Assembly (NCBI RefSeq): GCF_030345095.1
Contig: NZ_CP128360.1
Span: 4,278,001-4,342,000, forward strand
From: Solwaraspora sp. WMMA2056
GTDB lineage: Bacteria > Actinomycetota > Actinomycetes > Mycobacteriales > Micromonosporaceae
Length of the DNA: 64,000 nucleotides
Direction of reading: 5' to 3'
Below the pieces are notes generated by a model. The model did no database searches. It had not been told where the DNA came from and saw nothing but the letters and a program-made list of their open reading frames with translations. The position numbers and the translations under genes were made by a program. Positions 1-9,564 of this stretch are shown piece by piece (position 1 is the first letter of the stretch; the number at the start of each line of letters is the position of its first letter).

Positions 1-3000
1 ACCGCGACGTTCGTCCGCGAAGCGGACATCGCCTACGATCTCGGGCCGGCGTCCGCCCGTCCGTACCTCGACCTGGCAGTCCTGGAGCGCGCCCTCGTGG
101 CGACCGGTGCCGACGCGGCGTGGGTCGGCTGGGGGTTCGTCGCGGAGTCCCCGGCGTTCGCTGAACTGTGCGAGAAGACCGGTGTCACCTTCATCGGGCC
201 GAGCGCCCACGCCATGCGCCAACTCGGCGACAAGATCGGCGCGAAGCTGATCGCCGAGGAGGTCGGCGTGTCGGTCGCGCCGTGGAGCCGGGGTGCGGTC
301 GAGACCCTGGACGCCGCGCTGACGGCGGCGAGCGACATCGGCTACCCGCTGATGCTGAAGGCGACCGCCGGCGGCGGCGGTCGCGGCATCCGGGTGGTCA
401 CCAACGAAGCCGAACTCGCCGACGCGTACGAACGCACCAGCCAGGAGGCGGCCCGGGCGTTCGGCAGCGGGGTCGTCTTCCTGGAACGCCTGGTCACCGG
501 TGCCCGACACGTGGAGGTCCAGGTGATCGCCGACGGCCAGGGCACCGCCTGGGCGCTCGGGGTCCGCGACTGCTCGGTGCAGCGGCGCAACCAGAAGGTC
601 ATCGAGGAGTCGGCCTCGCCGGTGCTCGACCCGGCGCAGGCCGCCGACCTCAAGGCATCGGCCGAACGGCTGGCCGTCGCGGTCGGCTACCGGGGCGCGG
701 CGACCGTGGAGTTCCTCTACCACCCGGGTGACCGCATGTTCGCGTTCCTCGAGGTCAACACCCGGCTGCAGGTCGAGCATCCGATCACCGAGGCGACCAC
801 CGGGTTCGACCTGGTCAAGGCGCAGCTGCACGTGGCTTCGGGTGGACGCCTCGAGGGTGGGCCGCCGCCCGAGCGCGGGCACGCCGTCGAGGCCCGGCTC
901 AACGCCGAGGACCCCGACCGCGACTTCGCGCCGTCACCCGGCCGGATCGCCCGGCTGGACCTGCCCTCCGGGCCGGGTATCCGGGTGGACACCGGGGTCA
1001 GTGAGGGCGACACCATTCCTGCGGCCTTCGACTCCATGATCGCAAAGATCATCGCGTACGGACGGGACCGCGACGAGGCACTCGGCCGGCTGCGTCGGGC
1101 GATGGCGAACACCACCGTGATCATCGAAGGCGGTGCGACGAACAAGAGCTTCGTGCTCGACCTGCTCGACCAGCCCGAGGTGATCGACGCCAGCGCCGAC
1201 ACCGGCTGGATCGACCGGGTCCGCGGCGAGGGTCGGCTCGTCTCGCACCGGCACGTCGCCGTCGCGCTCGCCGCCGCCGCGATCGAGGGCTACGAGGCCG
1301 ACGAGCAGGTCGAGCGGCAACGCCTGCTGTCCACCGCGTCCGGCGGCCGCCCCCAGGTGCAGCACGCCAGCGGCCGACCGGTCGACCTCAAACTGCGGGG
1401 TGTCGGCTACCGGGTACGGGTGGCCCGGACCGGTGCGTACCGGTTCCGCGTCGGTATCGAAGCGGGCGACGCCGTGCACAGCGCCGACGTCGAGCTGGAC
1501 CGCTTCGACCGGCACACCGGGCAGATCGTCGTCAACGGCAGCCGCCACCGCCTGGCCACCGGCACCCACGGGCCCGTTCACCTGGTCGAGGTCGACGGAG
1601 TGACCCACCGGGTCAGCCGCGACGAGGGTGGGGTCCTGCGAGCCCCGATGCCCGCGCTGGTCGTCGCCACCCCGGCGCAGGTCGGCGCCGAGGTCGAGCC
1701 AGGGGCACCGGTGCTGGTCCTGGAAGCCATGAAGATGGAGACGGTCCTGCGGGCACCGTTTACGGCCGTGCTGAAGGAACTGGCCGTTTCGGTGGGCAAC
1801 CAGGTCGAGGCCGGCGCGCCGCTGCTGCGCCTGGAACCGGTGGCCGACGGCGACGCCACGGCGGCCGGGCCGGCCGCCGCGCCCGTCGAACTGGACATGC
1901 CCGCCGCGACCGGGGCGACCCCGGCACCGCAGCGTGCCCGGCGCGGCCAGGAAGACCTGCGCGGTCTGCTGCTCGGCTTCGACGTCGACCCGCACGACGA
2001 CCGCCGGGTGCTCGACGACTACCTCGTCGCGCGCCAGGTCGCCGCCGACGAGGGCGACCGGCCGCTGGCCGCCGAGATCGACCTCATCGAGGTCTTCGCC
2101 GACCTCGCCGAGCTGAGCCGCAACCGGCCGACCGACGGTGACGGCGCCGACGGCCACGTGCACAGCGACCGTGAGTACTTCCACACCTACCTGCAGAGCC
2201 TCGACGTCGAACGGGCCGGTCTGCCGGACGCCTTCCAGACCAAGCTGGCCAAGGCCCTGGGCCACTACGGCGTCACCGATCTGGAGCGCTCCGCCGATCT
2301 CGAAGCTGCCGTCTTCCGGATCTTCCTCGCCCTGCAGCGGGCCGCCGCCGACGCCGGTGTCGTCGCCACCCTGCTGCGGGCGTGGCTGCGGGAGCCACCG
2401 CCCGGCCAACTGCTGCACGAGCCCGCCGGTCTCGCGTTGGAGCGGCTGGTGGCCGCGACCCAGGTCCGCTTCCCGGTCATCGCCGACCTTGCCCGTGGGG
2501 TGGTGTTCGCCTGGTTCGCTCAGCCGCTGCTGCGGCGCAACCGGGCCCGCGTCTACGCCAAGGTCCGCGCGCACCTGCGGCACCTGGACGCCCACCCGGA
2601 CGCCCCGGACCGCGCCGAGCGCATCGCCGAGATGGTACGCAGTACCGAACCGCTGGTCCGGCTGCTCGGTCAACGGATCGTCCGGGACCACCTCGACAAC
2701 GCGGTCATGCTGGAGGTGCTGACCCGGCGCTACTACGGCAACAAGGGCATCGCCGCGACCCGTGCGCACCAGGTCGCCGGGTGCACCTTCGTGGTCGCCG
2801 AGCGGGTCGACTCGAGTGTGGTCACCGCCGCCGTGGACATCGACACGCTCGGCGCCGCGCTCGGTGGACTCGCCCAGTTGGCCACCGGGCACGACTCCAT
2901 CGACGCCGACGTCTATCTCGCCTGGGAGAACCAGCCGGAGGACTTCGACGCCATGGCGGCGGCGCTGCTCGAGGTCGTCGCCGCGCAACCGTTGCCGCCC

Positions 3001-5334
3001 CAGGTCCGTCGGGTGACCACCACCATCGCCGGTCGCGCCGGCGCGGTCATGCACCACCACTTCACGTTCCGCCCGTCGAGCCAGGGCATGGTCGAGGAAC
3101 GGCTGATCCGTGGCCTGCACCCGTACATCGCCCAGCGGATGCAGCTGGAGCGGCTGCGCAAGTTCGACCTGACCCGGTTGCCGTCGTCGGACGAGGAGGT
3201 CTACCTCTTCCGGTGCGTCGCCCGGGAGAACTCCTCCGACGAGCGTCTCGTGGCCTTCGCCCAGGTGCGTGACCTGACCCAGCTGCGTGACCACGAGGGA
3301 CGTCTGGTCTCGCTGCCGACCACCGAGGACACCGTCGCGGCCTGCCTCGACTCGATCCGCCGGGTCCAGTCGCGGCGACCGTCGAAGACCCGCTTCAGCA
3401 CCAACCGGATCGTCATCTACGTCTGGCCGCCCAACGACCTGACCCGCGAGGAGATGGAGATGATCGCCGGGCGGGTACGTCCGACGACCACCGGAGCGGG
3501 GCTGGAGGAGATCCTGTTCATCGGGCGTCAGCGTGACCGGGCGACCGGCGAGTTGGTGAAGATCGCCGTGCGGATCTCCTTCGACGCCACCGGCGGCGGT
3601 GCCGAACTGACCGTCGGCGAGCCGCCGGTCGAACCGGTCGAGCCGCTGGACGACTACCGGTTGAAGGTGCTGCGGGCGAGCAGCCGCAACACGGTCTACC
3701 CGTACGAGCTGACCGGCCGTCTCGGCGACTTCGTCGAGTACGACCTCGACGACGCCCACGCGCTGGTGCCGGTCGACCGGCCGAAGGGGCGCAACCGCGC
3801 GGCGATCGTCGCCGGGGTGGTCACCACGGTGACTCCCCGGCACCCGCAGGGCATCAGCCGGGTCGTGCTGCTCGGTGACCCCACCAAGTCGCTCGGCGCC
3901 CTGTCGGAGCCGGAATGCCGCCGGATCATCGCGGCCCTGGACCTCGCCGAGCGGATGCAGGTGCCGCTGGAGTGGTACGCGTTGTCCGCCGGAGCCCGCA
4001 TCTCGATGGAGTCGGGTACCGAGAACATGGACTGGGTCGCCGCCGCACTCAAGCGGATCGTCGAGTTCACCCAGGCTGGCGGCGAGATAAACATCGTGGT
4101 CGCGGGGATCAACGTCGGGGCCCAGCCGTACTGGAACGCCGAGGCGACGATGCTCATGCACACCAAGGGCATCCTGGTGATGACGCCGGACTCGGCGATG
4201 GTGCTCACCGGCAAGCAGTCGCTGGACTTCTCCGGTGGCGTCTCCGCCGAGGACAACTTCGGCATCGGCGGCTACGACCGGGTGATGGGTCCGAACGGGC
4301 AGGCACAGTACTGGGCGCCGAACCTGACCGCCGCGCGCGACGTGCTGCTGGCCCACTACGATCACACGTACGTCGTGCCGGGTGAGTCCCGGCCCCGGCG
4401 CACGACCACCACCGACCCTGTCGACCGGGACATCTCCTCGTTCCCGCACACGGTGGCCGGCAGTGACTTCACCACCGTCGGCGAGATCTTCTCCGCCGCC
4501 GCCAACCCCGACCGCAAGAAGCCGTTCGACATCCGTACCGTCATGCGGGCGTTGGCCGACCAGGACCACCCGGTGCTGGAGCGCTGGGCCGGGATGGCCG
4601 ACGCCGACACCGCCGTGGTGCAGGACGTCCACCTCGGTGGCGTACCGGTGTGTCTGCTCGGCATCGAGTCACGGACGGTGCCCCGGCGCGGGTTCCCGCC
4701 CACCGACGGCCCGGACACCTACACCGCCGGCACGCTGTTCCCGCAGTCGTCGAAGAAGGCCGCGCGGGCGATCAACGCGGCCAGCGGCAACCGACCGCTG
4801 GTGGTGCTGGCCAATCTGTCCGGCTTCGACGGCTCGCCCGAGTCGATGCGCAAGCTACAGCTCGAGTACGGTGCCGAGATCGGCCGGGCGATCGTCAACT
4901 TCCGGGGGCCGATCGTGTTCTGCGTGATCTCCCGGTACCACGGTGGCGCGTTCGTGGTCTTCTCGAAGGCGTTGAACCCCCAGATGACCGTGCTCGCGCT
5001 GGAAGGCTCGTTCGCCTCGGTCCTCGGTGGTGCTCCCGCCGCCGCCGTCGTGTTCTCCGGGGAGGTGGACGCCCGGACCGCCAGAGACCCCCGGGTGCGT
5101 GACCTGGAGGCCCGGGTGGCGGCCGCGTCCGGTACCGACCGCGCCACGCTGACCGCCGAGCTCGACGAGTTCCGTTCGTCGGTACGGGCGGAGAAGCTGG
5201 GCGAGGTGGCGACGGAGTTCGACCGGATCCACAACATCGCCCGTGCCGTCGAGGTCGGCTCGGTGGATGCCGTGATCAGCGCCGCCGAGATGCGTCCGCG
5301 CATCATCGCCACCATCGAGGCCCACCTGGGCTGA
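1..5334 (+). CDS. Fused biotin-dependent acyl-CoA carboxylase (5' partial)
   Basis: The frame is open from the first base, so the start lies outside the window; 1777 residues are visible. The enzyme carboxylates an acyl-CoA (probably acetyl- or propionyl-CoA) using ATP, bicarbonate and covalent biotin. Domain order in visible numbering: biotin carboxylase/ATP-grasp to about 480, with a Gly-rich ATP loop near 118-130 (KATAGGGGRG); biotinyl domain about 540-610 with the AMKM motif and biotin-acceptor Lys578; a long central region about 640-1200; carboxyltransferase about 1220-1777. This BC-BCCP-central-CT order in one chain is that of eukaryotic ACC, whereas most actinobacterial carboxylases are split AccA/AccD subunits. 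A perfect 14-bp inverted repeat follows the stop. Function is confident; substrate is not. Confidence 0.9.
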   Translation, partial: TATFVREADIAYDLGPASARPYLDLAVLERALVATGADAAWVGWGFVAESPAFAELCEKTGVTFIGPSAHAMRQLGDKIGAKLIAEEVGVSVAPWSRGAVETLDAALTAASDIGYPLMLKATAGGGGRGIRVVTNEAELADAYERTSQEAARAFGSGVVFLERLVTGARHVEVQVIADGQGTAWALGVRDCSVQRRNQKVIEESASPVLDPAQAADLKASAERLAVAVGYRGAATVEFLYHPGDRMFAFLEVNTRLQVEHPITEATTGFDLVKAQLHVASGGRLEGGPPPERGHAVEARLNAEDPDRDFAPSPGRIARLDLPSGPGIRVDTGVSEGDTIPAAFDSMIAKIIAYGRDRDEALGRLRRAMANTTVIIEGGATNKSFVLDLLDQPEVIDASADTGWIDRVRGEGRLVSHRHVAVALAAAAIEGYEADEQVERQRLLSTASGGRPQVQHASGRPVDLKLRGVGYRVRVARTGAYRFRVGIEAGDAVHSADVELDRFDRHTGQIVVNGSRHRLATGTHGPVHLVEVDGVTHRVSRDEGGVLRAPMPALVVATPAQVGAEVEPGAPVLVLEAMKMETVLRAPFTAVLKELAVSVGNQVEAGAPLLRLEPVADGDATAAGPAAAPVELDMPAATGATPAPQRARRGQEDLRGLLLGFDVDPHDDRRVLDDYLVARQVAADEGDRPLAAEIDLIEVFADLAELSRNRPTDGDGADGHVHSDREYFHTYLQSLDVERAGLPDAFQTKLAKALGHYGVTDLERSADLEAAVFRIFLALQRAAADAGVVATLLRAWLREPPPGQLLHEPAGLALERLVAATQVRFPVIADLARGVVFAWFAQPLLRRNRARVYAKVRAHLRHLDAHPDAPDRAERIAEMVRSTEPLVRLLGQRIVRDHLDNAVMLEVLTRRYYGNKGIAATRAHQVAGCTFVVAERVDSSVVTAAVDIDTLGAALGGLAQLATGHDSIDADVYLAWENQPEDFDAMAAALLEVVAAQPLPPQVRRVTTTIAGRAGAVMHHHFTFRPSSQGMVEERLIRGLHPYIAQRMQLERLRKFDLTRLPSSDEEVYLFRCVARENSSDERLVAFAQVRDLTQLRDHEGRLVSLPTTEDTVAACLDSIRRVQSRRPSKTRFSTNRIVIYVWPPNDLTREEMEMIAGRVRPTTTGAGLEEILFIGRQRDRATGELVKIAVRISFDATGGGAELTVGEPPVEPVEPLDDYRLKVLRASSRNTVYPYELTGRLGDFVEYDLDDAHALVPVDRPKGRNRAAIVAGVVTTVTPRHPQGISRVVLLGDPTKSLGALSEPECRRIIAALDLAERMQVPLEWYALSAGARISMESGTENMDWVAAALKRIVEFTQAGGEINIVVAGINVGAQPYWNAEATMLMHTKGILVMTPDSAMVLTGKQSLDFSGGVSAEDNFGIGGYDRVMGPNGQAQYWAPNLTAARDVLLAHYDHTYVVPGESRPRRTTTTDPVDRDISSFPHTVAGSDFTTVGEIFSAAANPDRKKPFDIRTVMRALADQDHPVLERWAGMADADTAVVQDVHLGGVPVCLLGIESRTVPRRGFPPTDGPDTYTAGTLFPQSSKKAARAINAASGNRPLVVLANLSGFDGSPESMRKLQLEYGAEIGRAIVNFRGPIVFCVISRYHGGAFVVFSKALNPQMTVLALEGSFASVLGGAPAAAVVFSGEVDARTARDPRVRDLEARVAAASGTDRATLTAELDEFRSSVRAEKLGEVATEFDRIHNIARAVEVGSVDAVISAAEMRPRIIATIEAHLG

Positions 5335-5387
5335 GGGCGGTGGCCCGGCGGGCCGCGTGATCGACCGGCGCGGACCGGAGTCGTCCA

Positions 5388-5435
5388 CAGCCGTCCGGTT
5401 CCGACAGCCACGTTGCTGCCAGAACCGGACGGCTG
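5388..5435 (+). terminator. Hairpin after the carboxylase gene
   Basis: Perfect 14-bp inverted repeat: CAGCCGTCCGGTTC at 5388-5401 and its complement at 5422-5435, with a 20-base loop. It starts 53 bases after the carboxylase stop and 27 bases before the next gene. It has no U tract, as is common for actinobacterial terminators. It could also attenuate read-through into the phosphatase gene. Confidence 0.6.
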
Positions 5436-5462
5436 CGCTCTCTGCGGCGGAAGGATCATCCA

Positions 5463-5987
5463 TTGCCGGCACCGACCCTGTTCCCGATACCGGCGCCGGC
5501 CCCGGCGCGGCTGAGCATCATGGCGCGACCGCGCGGCGGCGACTGGCTCGACGACGAGTTGCGCGCCGTCCGGGCCGCCGACATCGACATTCTGGTCTGC
5601 CTGCTCACCTCGGCCGAGCGCGACGAGCTCGCCCTGACCGACGAGGCAGGGGCGGCGACCCGGGCCGGGCTGGAGTTCCACGCCTGGGCGATCGCCGACT
5701 TCGGCGTGCCGGACCATCAGGCCATCCGACCGCTGCTCGACCTGCTCGCCACCGCACTGCGCACCGGCCGGCACGTCGCGGTGCACTGCCGCGCCGGTAT
5801 CGGCCGGTCCTCGCTGATCGCCGCCGCCCTGCTCACCCGGCTCGGGATCGACACCGAACAGGCATGGAACGTCATTGCCCGCGCGCGGGGAGTGCCCGTG
5901 CCGGAGACCGCCCAGCAGCGGCGTTGGCCGTCGGCTGCCCGGCACACCGGTCGCGGTCAGATCGGGAGCGGTCAGATCGGGAACTGA
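5463..5987 (+). CDS. Dual-specificity/tyrosine phosphatase-like protein
   Basis: Small Cys-dependent phosphatase of 174 residues. The P-loop HCRAGIGRSS carries the CX5R signature: nucleophile Cys109 and phosphate-binding Arg115. A possible general-acid Asp lies upstream in the segment AIADFGVPDH. The TTG at 5463 was chosen because the N-terminal residues PAPTLFPIP lead directly into the domain; an ATG at 5520 is possible but would trim the first strand. No signal peptide, so it is presumably cytosolic. Its 3' end overlaps the convergent acyltransferase gene by 16 bases. Substrate (phosphoprotein or small phosphoester) cannot be told from sequence. Confidence 0.75.
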   Translation: MPAPTLFPIPAPAPARLSIMARPRGGDWLDDELRAVRAADIDILVCLLTSAERDELALTDEAGAATRAGLEFHAWAIADFGVPDHQAIRPLLDLLATALRTGRHVAVHCRAGIGRSSLIAAALLTRLGIDTEQAWNVIARARGVPVPETAQQRRWPSAARHTGRGQIGSGQIGN

Positions 5988-6916
5988 CCGCGACGCCACT
6001 GCCAGTGCCGGCCGGCGGTGAGATGGTCGATGACCGCGCGCTGCAGCAGCGTGCGGCGCGGCAGCGCGTCCAGCGGCGTGGCCAGCGTACGGAACACGAA
6101 CCGCAGGATCTCGACGTCGGCGTCCGGCCCGTCGGACTCCACGTAGGGCTCCAGCTCGAACCGGCGCTGGAATCTGACGATGTTGGAGTCCGCCGGCAGG
6201 TACTCCCGCAGTTGCGGGTCGAGCAGCCACGACCCGCAGGCGAACGCGGTGTACCGCTCGTCGGGAAAGTGGCGGGGGAAGAACGCCCGCGCCGCGTCGA
6301 GCGACGTGTCGACCGCCGCCGGAGTCAACGGCCCCGCGTCGGGAACGTGCAGGTCGATGGCGGTGTCCCCGCGCTGGTGCTGCAGCCGGCCCAGCTCGTA
6401 GAGGCCGCCTCGCGCGTGCAACGTCAGCCAGGCCTGCATGACCGGCCAGCCCTCGCCGTGCATCCGCCGGTCGAGTGCGAGGTTGCGACCCAGGTCCGCC
6501 AAGGTTGCCCAGGACAGGTCATCGGCGATGCCGTGGTCGCGGTGGTACGCCCGGACCACGTCGACCATCGCCAGGTACGCGTAGACGTAGAGATGCCGCC
6601 AGGCGGGTCCCCGCTCGCGCGGCAGCTCCGGCCCGGGCGGTAGCCAACCGTAGCCGCCCAGGTCGGCCCGGACCAGGGCGGTCGACCGGTCGAGCAGCCA
6701 GCGCAGCTCGTCTGTCCATAGTGAAGAGTCGAGATCGGGCCAGCCGGCCATGATCTCGGCGGCGTCGTCCGGCCGTACCGTGAGCCGGTCGAGGACCGCG
6801 GCCGCGTCGGCTCTGGCCGGCGGTGGCGCCGCCGGCCAGTCGCCGGCGAGTCGGTGTACGCGGTCGACCTCCGCGACGGGCACCCCGAGCCGATCGGCGA
6901 TCTCGTTCAGATCCAC
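5972..6916 (-). CDS. GNAT-like acyltransferase domain protein
   Basis: 314 residues, starting at ATG (MDLNEIADRLGV). The protein resembles the actinobacterial 'acyltransferase domain-containing' family made of an N-terminal helical NAT_N-type domain (about 1-150) and a C-terminal GNAT-like domain (about 160-300). This is recognised from overall pattern (aromatic-rich YGWLPPG, HGEGWPVMQAWL, FPRHFPDERY) rather than from a catalytic motif. No signal peptide or membrane segment. Monocistronic and convergent with the phosphatase. Acyl donor and acceptor are unknown; 'hypothetical protein' would be the cautious label. Confidence 0.55.
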   Translation of the reverse strand: MDLNEIADRLGVPVAEVDRVHRLAGDWPAAPPPARADAAAVLDRLTVRPDDAAEIMAGWPDLDSSLWTDELRWLLDRSTALVRADLGGYGWLPPGPELPRERGPAWRHLYVYAYLAMVDVVRAYHRDHGIADDLSWATLADLGRNLALDRRMHGEGWPVMQAWLTLHARGGLYELGRLQHQRGDTAIDLHVPDAGPLTPAAVDTSLDAARAFFPRHFPDERYTAFACGSWLLDPQLREYLPADSNIVRFQRRFELEPYVESDGPDADVEILRFVFRTLATPLDALPRRTLLQRAVIDHLTAGRHWQWRRGQFPI

Positions 6917-7044
6917 GGTACCGACGCTACCGGTGAACGGGGCGTCGGTGACAGGTCAGGTGACTGGCCCGGCCCCGTTGCGCGCCGTACTCTGACGTCC
7001 GGAGATCCCGGCACGTCCGATCAGGTAGGGTCCCCGCGACTAAC

Positions 7045-7062
7045 CTTCCGACTGGGCGGTAG
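7045..7062 (-). promoter_or_regulatory. Degenerate copy of the island operator upstream of the TetR gene
   Basis: CTTCCGACTGGGCGGTAG matches 11 of the 14 fixed positions of the operator reverse complement ATTCCGACC-N4-GGTAT. It lies just before a plausible -10 TAGGAT (7060-7065) and 44 bases before the TetR start codon, where an autoregulatory site would be expected. It is weaker than the other copies, so confidence is modest. Confidence 0.4.
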
Positions 7063-7105
7063 GATTTCGTGGGCGCTGAGGAGAAGCCGGAAGCGGAGGC
7101 CACAG

Positions 7106-7741
7106 ATGGCTCGTGCGATATCCAACCGCCCGGGGGCGGCCCGACGCCGGCAGCGCTGGGCGGACGGCTACGACCCGGAGAACACCCGCAAGTCGTTGAT
7201 CGCCAGCGCGTTGGAGCTGTTCGAGCGTCGTGGGTTCGACCGGACGTCGGTGCAGGAGATCGCCGACCAGGCCGGGCTTACGAAAGGTGCTTTCTACCAT
7301 CACTTCGAGAGCAAGGACGACCTGCTGCGGCACATCCAGGAGGAGTACCTGGAGGCGCAGCTGTCCGCGATCCAGCAGATCGAGTCGGACAACGACGACC
7401 CGAAGGCGCGGGTGGCGGAGCTCATCCGGTTCAGCCTGACCAGCGTGGCCGAGTACCGCGCCCACGTGACGATCTTCTATCAGGAACGACGGTATCTCGC
7501 CGGCGACATGTTCGCCGAGGTCAGCCGTAAGCGTGACCTGGTGGAAGCAGCCTTCGCGGCGATGATCCAGGACGGCATCGCCCGTGGGGTCTTCCGTACG
7601 GACGTGGACGCGCGGATCGTCACCTTCGGTCTCGTGGGGATGTGCGCCTGGGCGTACCAGTGGCTCAACGTCGACGGCCCGCTCAGCATCGACGAAGTCG
7701 CGCGCCAGTTCAGCGTGATGGTGCTCGACGGTCTCTGCTGA
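7106..7741 (+). CDS. TetR/AcrR family transcriptional regulator
   Basis: 211 residues. An N-terminal TetR DNA-binding domain lies at about 28-75, with the typical segment TSVQEIADQAGLTKGAFYHH (recognition helix) followed by FESKDDLL. The C-terminal ligand-binding domain is all-helical. The ATG at 7106 was chosen because an SD-like GCGGAGG lies about 6 bases upstream and the HTH then sits at the usual distance from the N-terminus; a longer upstream reading frame exists but has no SD. It heads the catabolic island and lies convergent to the acyl-CoA dehydrogenase gene. It is the best candidate for the protein that binds the 18-bp operator repeated through the island. Its ligand is probably a pathway acyl-CoA, by analogy with FadR/KstR-type TetR proteins (inference). 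Confidence 0.88.
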   Translation: MARAISNRPGAARRRQRWADGYDPENTRKSLIASALELFERRGFDRTSVQEIADQAGLTKGAFYHHFESKDDLLRHIQEEYLEAQLSAIQQIESDNDDPKARVAELIRFSLTSVAEYRAHVTIFYQERRYLAGDMFAEVSRKRDLVEAAFAAMIQDGIARGVFRTDVDARIVTFGLVGMCAWAYQWLNVDGPLSIDEVARQFSVMVLDGLC

Positions 7742-7756
7742 GTCGGTCCGGGGCGG

Positions 7757-8905
7757 TTAGCCGGCCAGCAGCGTGCGGGCCATCACGATGCGTTGCACCT
7801 GGTTGGTGCCCTCGTAGATCTGGGTGATCTTCGCGTCGCGCATCATCCGTTCCACCGGGAAGTCGCGGGTGTAGCCGTAGCCACCGAGCAGCTGGACCGC
7901 GTCGGTGGTGATCTTCATGGCTGCGTCGGAGGCGAAGCACTTCGCGGCCGCGCCGAAGTAGGTGAGATCCGGCTCGTCGCGTTCGGACTTGCCGGCTGCC
8001 ACGTACGTCAGCTGTCGAGCGGCCTCCAGAGTCATACCCATGTCGGCGAGGATGAACTGGACGCCCTGGAAGTCGGCGATCGATCGGCCGAACTGCTGGC
8101 GCTGTCGGACGTATCCAAGTGCATGGTCGAGGGCGCCCTGGGCGATACCCAGCGCCTGGGCGGCGATGGTGACGCGGGTGTGGTCCAGGGTCCGCATCGC
8201 CGTCGCGAAGCCCGTTCCCGGTGCGCCGATGATCCGGTGGTCCGGGATGCGGACGTTGTCGAGGTACACCTCGCGGGTCGGGGATCCCTTGATGCCGAGC
8301 TTCCTCTCCGGTGCGCCGAAACTGACGCCCGGATCGGATCGCTCCACCACGAACGCGGAGATCCCGCGTGCGCGGGCCGTCGGGTCGGTGACGGCGAAGA
8401 CCGTGTAGTACTCGCTCAGCCCGGCGTTGGTGATCCAGCGCTTGACTCCGTTGAGCACCCAGGTGTCGCCGTCGCGTTCGGCGCGGGTCCGCATGCCGGC
8501 CGCGTCGCTGCCGGCGTCCGGCTCGGACAGGCAGTAGGAGAACATCGCCTCGCCGCGGGCCACCGGCGGAAGGTACCGCTGTTTGAGGTGCTCGTCGGCG
8601 GCGAGCAGCAGCGGCATGGTGCCGAGCTTGTTGCCGGCCGGGATCAGCGAGGAGGTGGCGCACGCCCGGGCGACCTCTTCGATGACGATCGCGGTGGCGA
8701 GGGCGTCCGCACCGGCCCCGCCGTACCGGACCGGGACGTGCGGGGCGTGGAAGTCGGCCGCCCGTAACGCGTCGTAGGAGGCCCCGGGAAACTCGGCCGT
8801 CTCGTCGGCGACGGCTGCGTGCGGGGCGACCTTGTCGTCGCACACCGCGCGTACGGCGTCCCGTACGGTCTTGTGCTCCTCGGGCAGCTGGTAGGCCTCG
8901 AACAC
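7757..8905 (-). CDS. Acyl-CoA dehydrogenase
   Basis: FAD-dependent alpha,beta-dehydrogenation of an acyl-CoA; 382 residues, normal for a short/medium-chain ACAD. Visible motifs: FSYCLSEPDAGSDA (flavin/substrate contact), WITNAGLSEYY, GGYGYTRDFP, and IYEGTNQ with the presumed catalytic base Glu365. The GTG at 8905 was chosen because GAGGAGG lies 6-7 bases upstream and the protein then begins at the first ACAD helix; the open frame runs much further upstream without support. Leu47 is encoded by the rare TTA codon. It is transcribed divergently from the MaoC gene, with an operator copy between them. Confidence 0.9.
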   Translation of the reverse strand: MFEAYQLPEEHKTVRDAVRAVCDDKVAPHAAVADETAEFPGASYDALRAADFHAPHVPVRYGGAGADALATAIVIEEVARACATSSLIPAGNKLGTMPLLLAADEHLKQRYLPPVARGEAMFSYCLSEPDAGSDAAGMRTRAERDGDTWVLNGVKRWITNAGLSEYYTVFAVTDPTARARGISAFVVERSDPGVSFGAPERKLGIKGSPTREVYLDNVRIPDHRIIGAPGTGFATAMRTLDHTRVTIAAQALGIAQGALDHALGYVRQRQQFGRSIADFQGVQFILADMGMTLEAARQLTYVAAGKSERDEPDLTYFGAAAKCFASDAAMKITTDAVQLLGGYGYTRDFPVERMMRDAKITQIYEGTNQVQRIVMARTLLAG

Positions 8906-8940
8906 CTGCGACCTCCTCGTCCGGCATCGTGGCAGCAAGA

Positions 8941-8958
8941 ATACCATCCGGTCGGAAT
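8941..8958 (+). promoter_or_regulatory. Island operator between ACAD and MaoC genes
   Basis: ATACCATCCGGTCGGAAT fits ATACC-N4-GGTCGGAAT exactly at all fixed positions. It lies in the 153-base divergent space between the ACAD start (8905) and the MaoC start (9059), suitable for repressing both. Confidence 0.7.
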
Positions 8959-9058
8959 GTTGGTATCCTCGTGCTGGCTCCGGTCGCCCACGGCAGGTGC
9001 AGTGTGTCGGCGGGGGGGTCCGTGGCTCTCGTCCGACGATCTGAGGAGTGACCTGACC

Positions 9059-9550
9059 GTGCGAACCGCGTCGCGTACGACCGTAGGTGTCCCGAGCGAT
9101 CTGCTTGACCTCGTCGGTAGAGAACTGGGGGTCAGCGAACCGCAGGTGGTGACCCAACCACAGATCGACCAGTTCGCGGAGGTCACCGGGGACCATCAGT
9201 GGATCCATGTCGACGTCGAGCGGGCGCGGTCCGGGCCGTTCGGGACGACGATCGTGCACGGTTTCCTGACGCTGGCGCTCGTGCCACGCCTGCTCGCGGA
9301 CATCCTCGAGGTGCGGACCTTCTCGATGGGGGTCAACTACGGCCTCGACCGCGTCCGTTTCGTCACACCGTTGCCACCCGGCGTACCGGTCCAAGGGGTC
9401 GCGACACTGGTGTCCGCCCGGGCGATCGACGCCGTACCCGGTGCCGGTGCCGGTGCCGGCGTGCAGGCCAAGGCGTCGGTGGCGGTCGAGTTCGCGGACG
9501 GGTCGACACCCTGCTGCGTGGCGGAGATCCTGTTCCGGTACTACGCCTGA
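9059..9550 (+). CDS. MaoC-like (R)-enoyl-CoA hydratase
   Basis: Single hot-dog fold hydratase of 163 residues. It has the hydratase-2 signature GDHQWIHVDVERA with catalytic Asp45 and His50, followed by GPFGTTIVHGFLTLAL, typical of PhaJ/MaoC proteins. It would add water to a 2-enoyl-CoA. The GTG at 9059 has GAGGAG about 10 bases upstream and gives a normal N-terminus. It is divergent from the ACAD, so the pair supplies two consecutive beta-oxidation steps under one operator. Convergent with the flavin reductase gene, 14 bases apart. Confidence 0.88.
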   Translation: MRTASRTTVGVPSDLLDLVGRELGVSEPQVVTQPQIDQFAEVTGDHQWIHVDVERARSGPFGTTIVHGFLTLALVPRLLADILEVRTFSMGVNYGLDRVRFVTPLPPGVPVQGVATLVSARAIDAVPGAGAGAGVQAKASVAVEFADGSTPCCVAEILFRYYA

Positions 9551-9564
9551 GCCGCGTCGACGGC

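Noticed and set aside
934-4632. A 1232-codon open frame on the minus strand opposite the carboxylase
   Set aside because: It is antisense to a clearly recognisable enzyme, has low-complexity composition typical of GC-rich shadow frames, and no domain was recognised.
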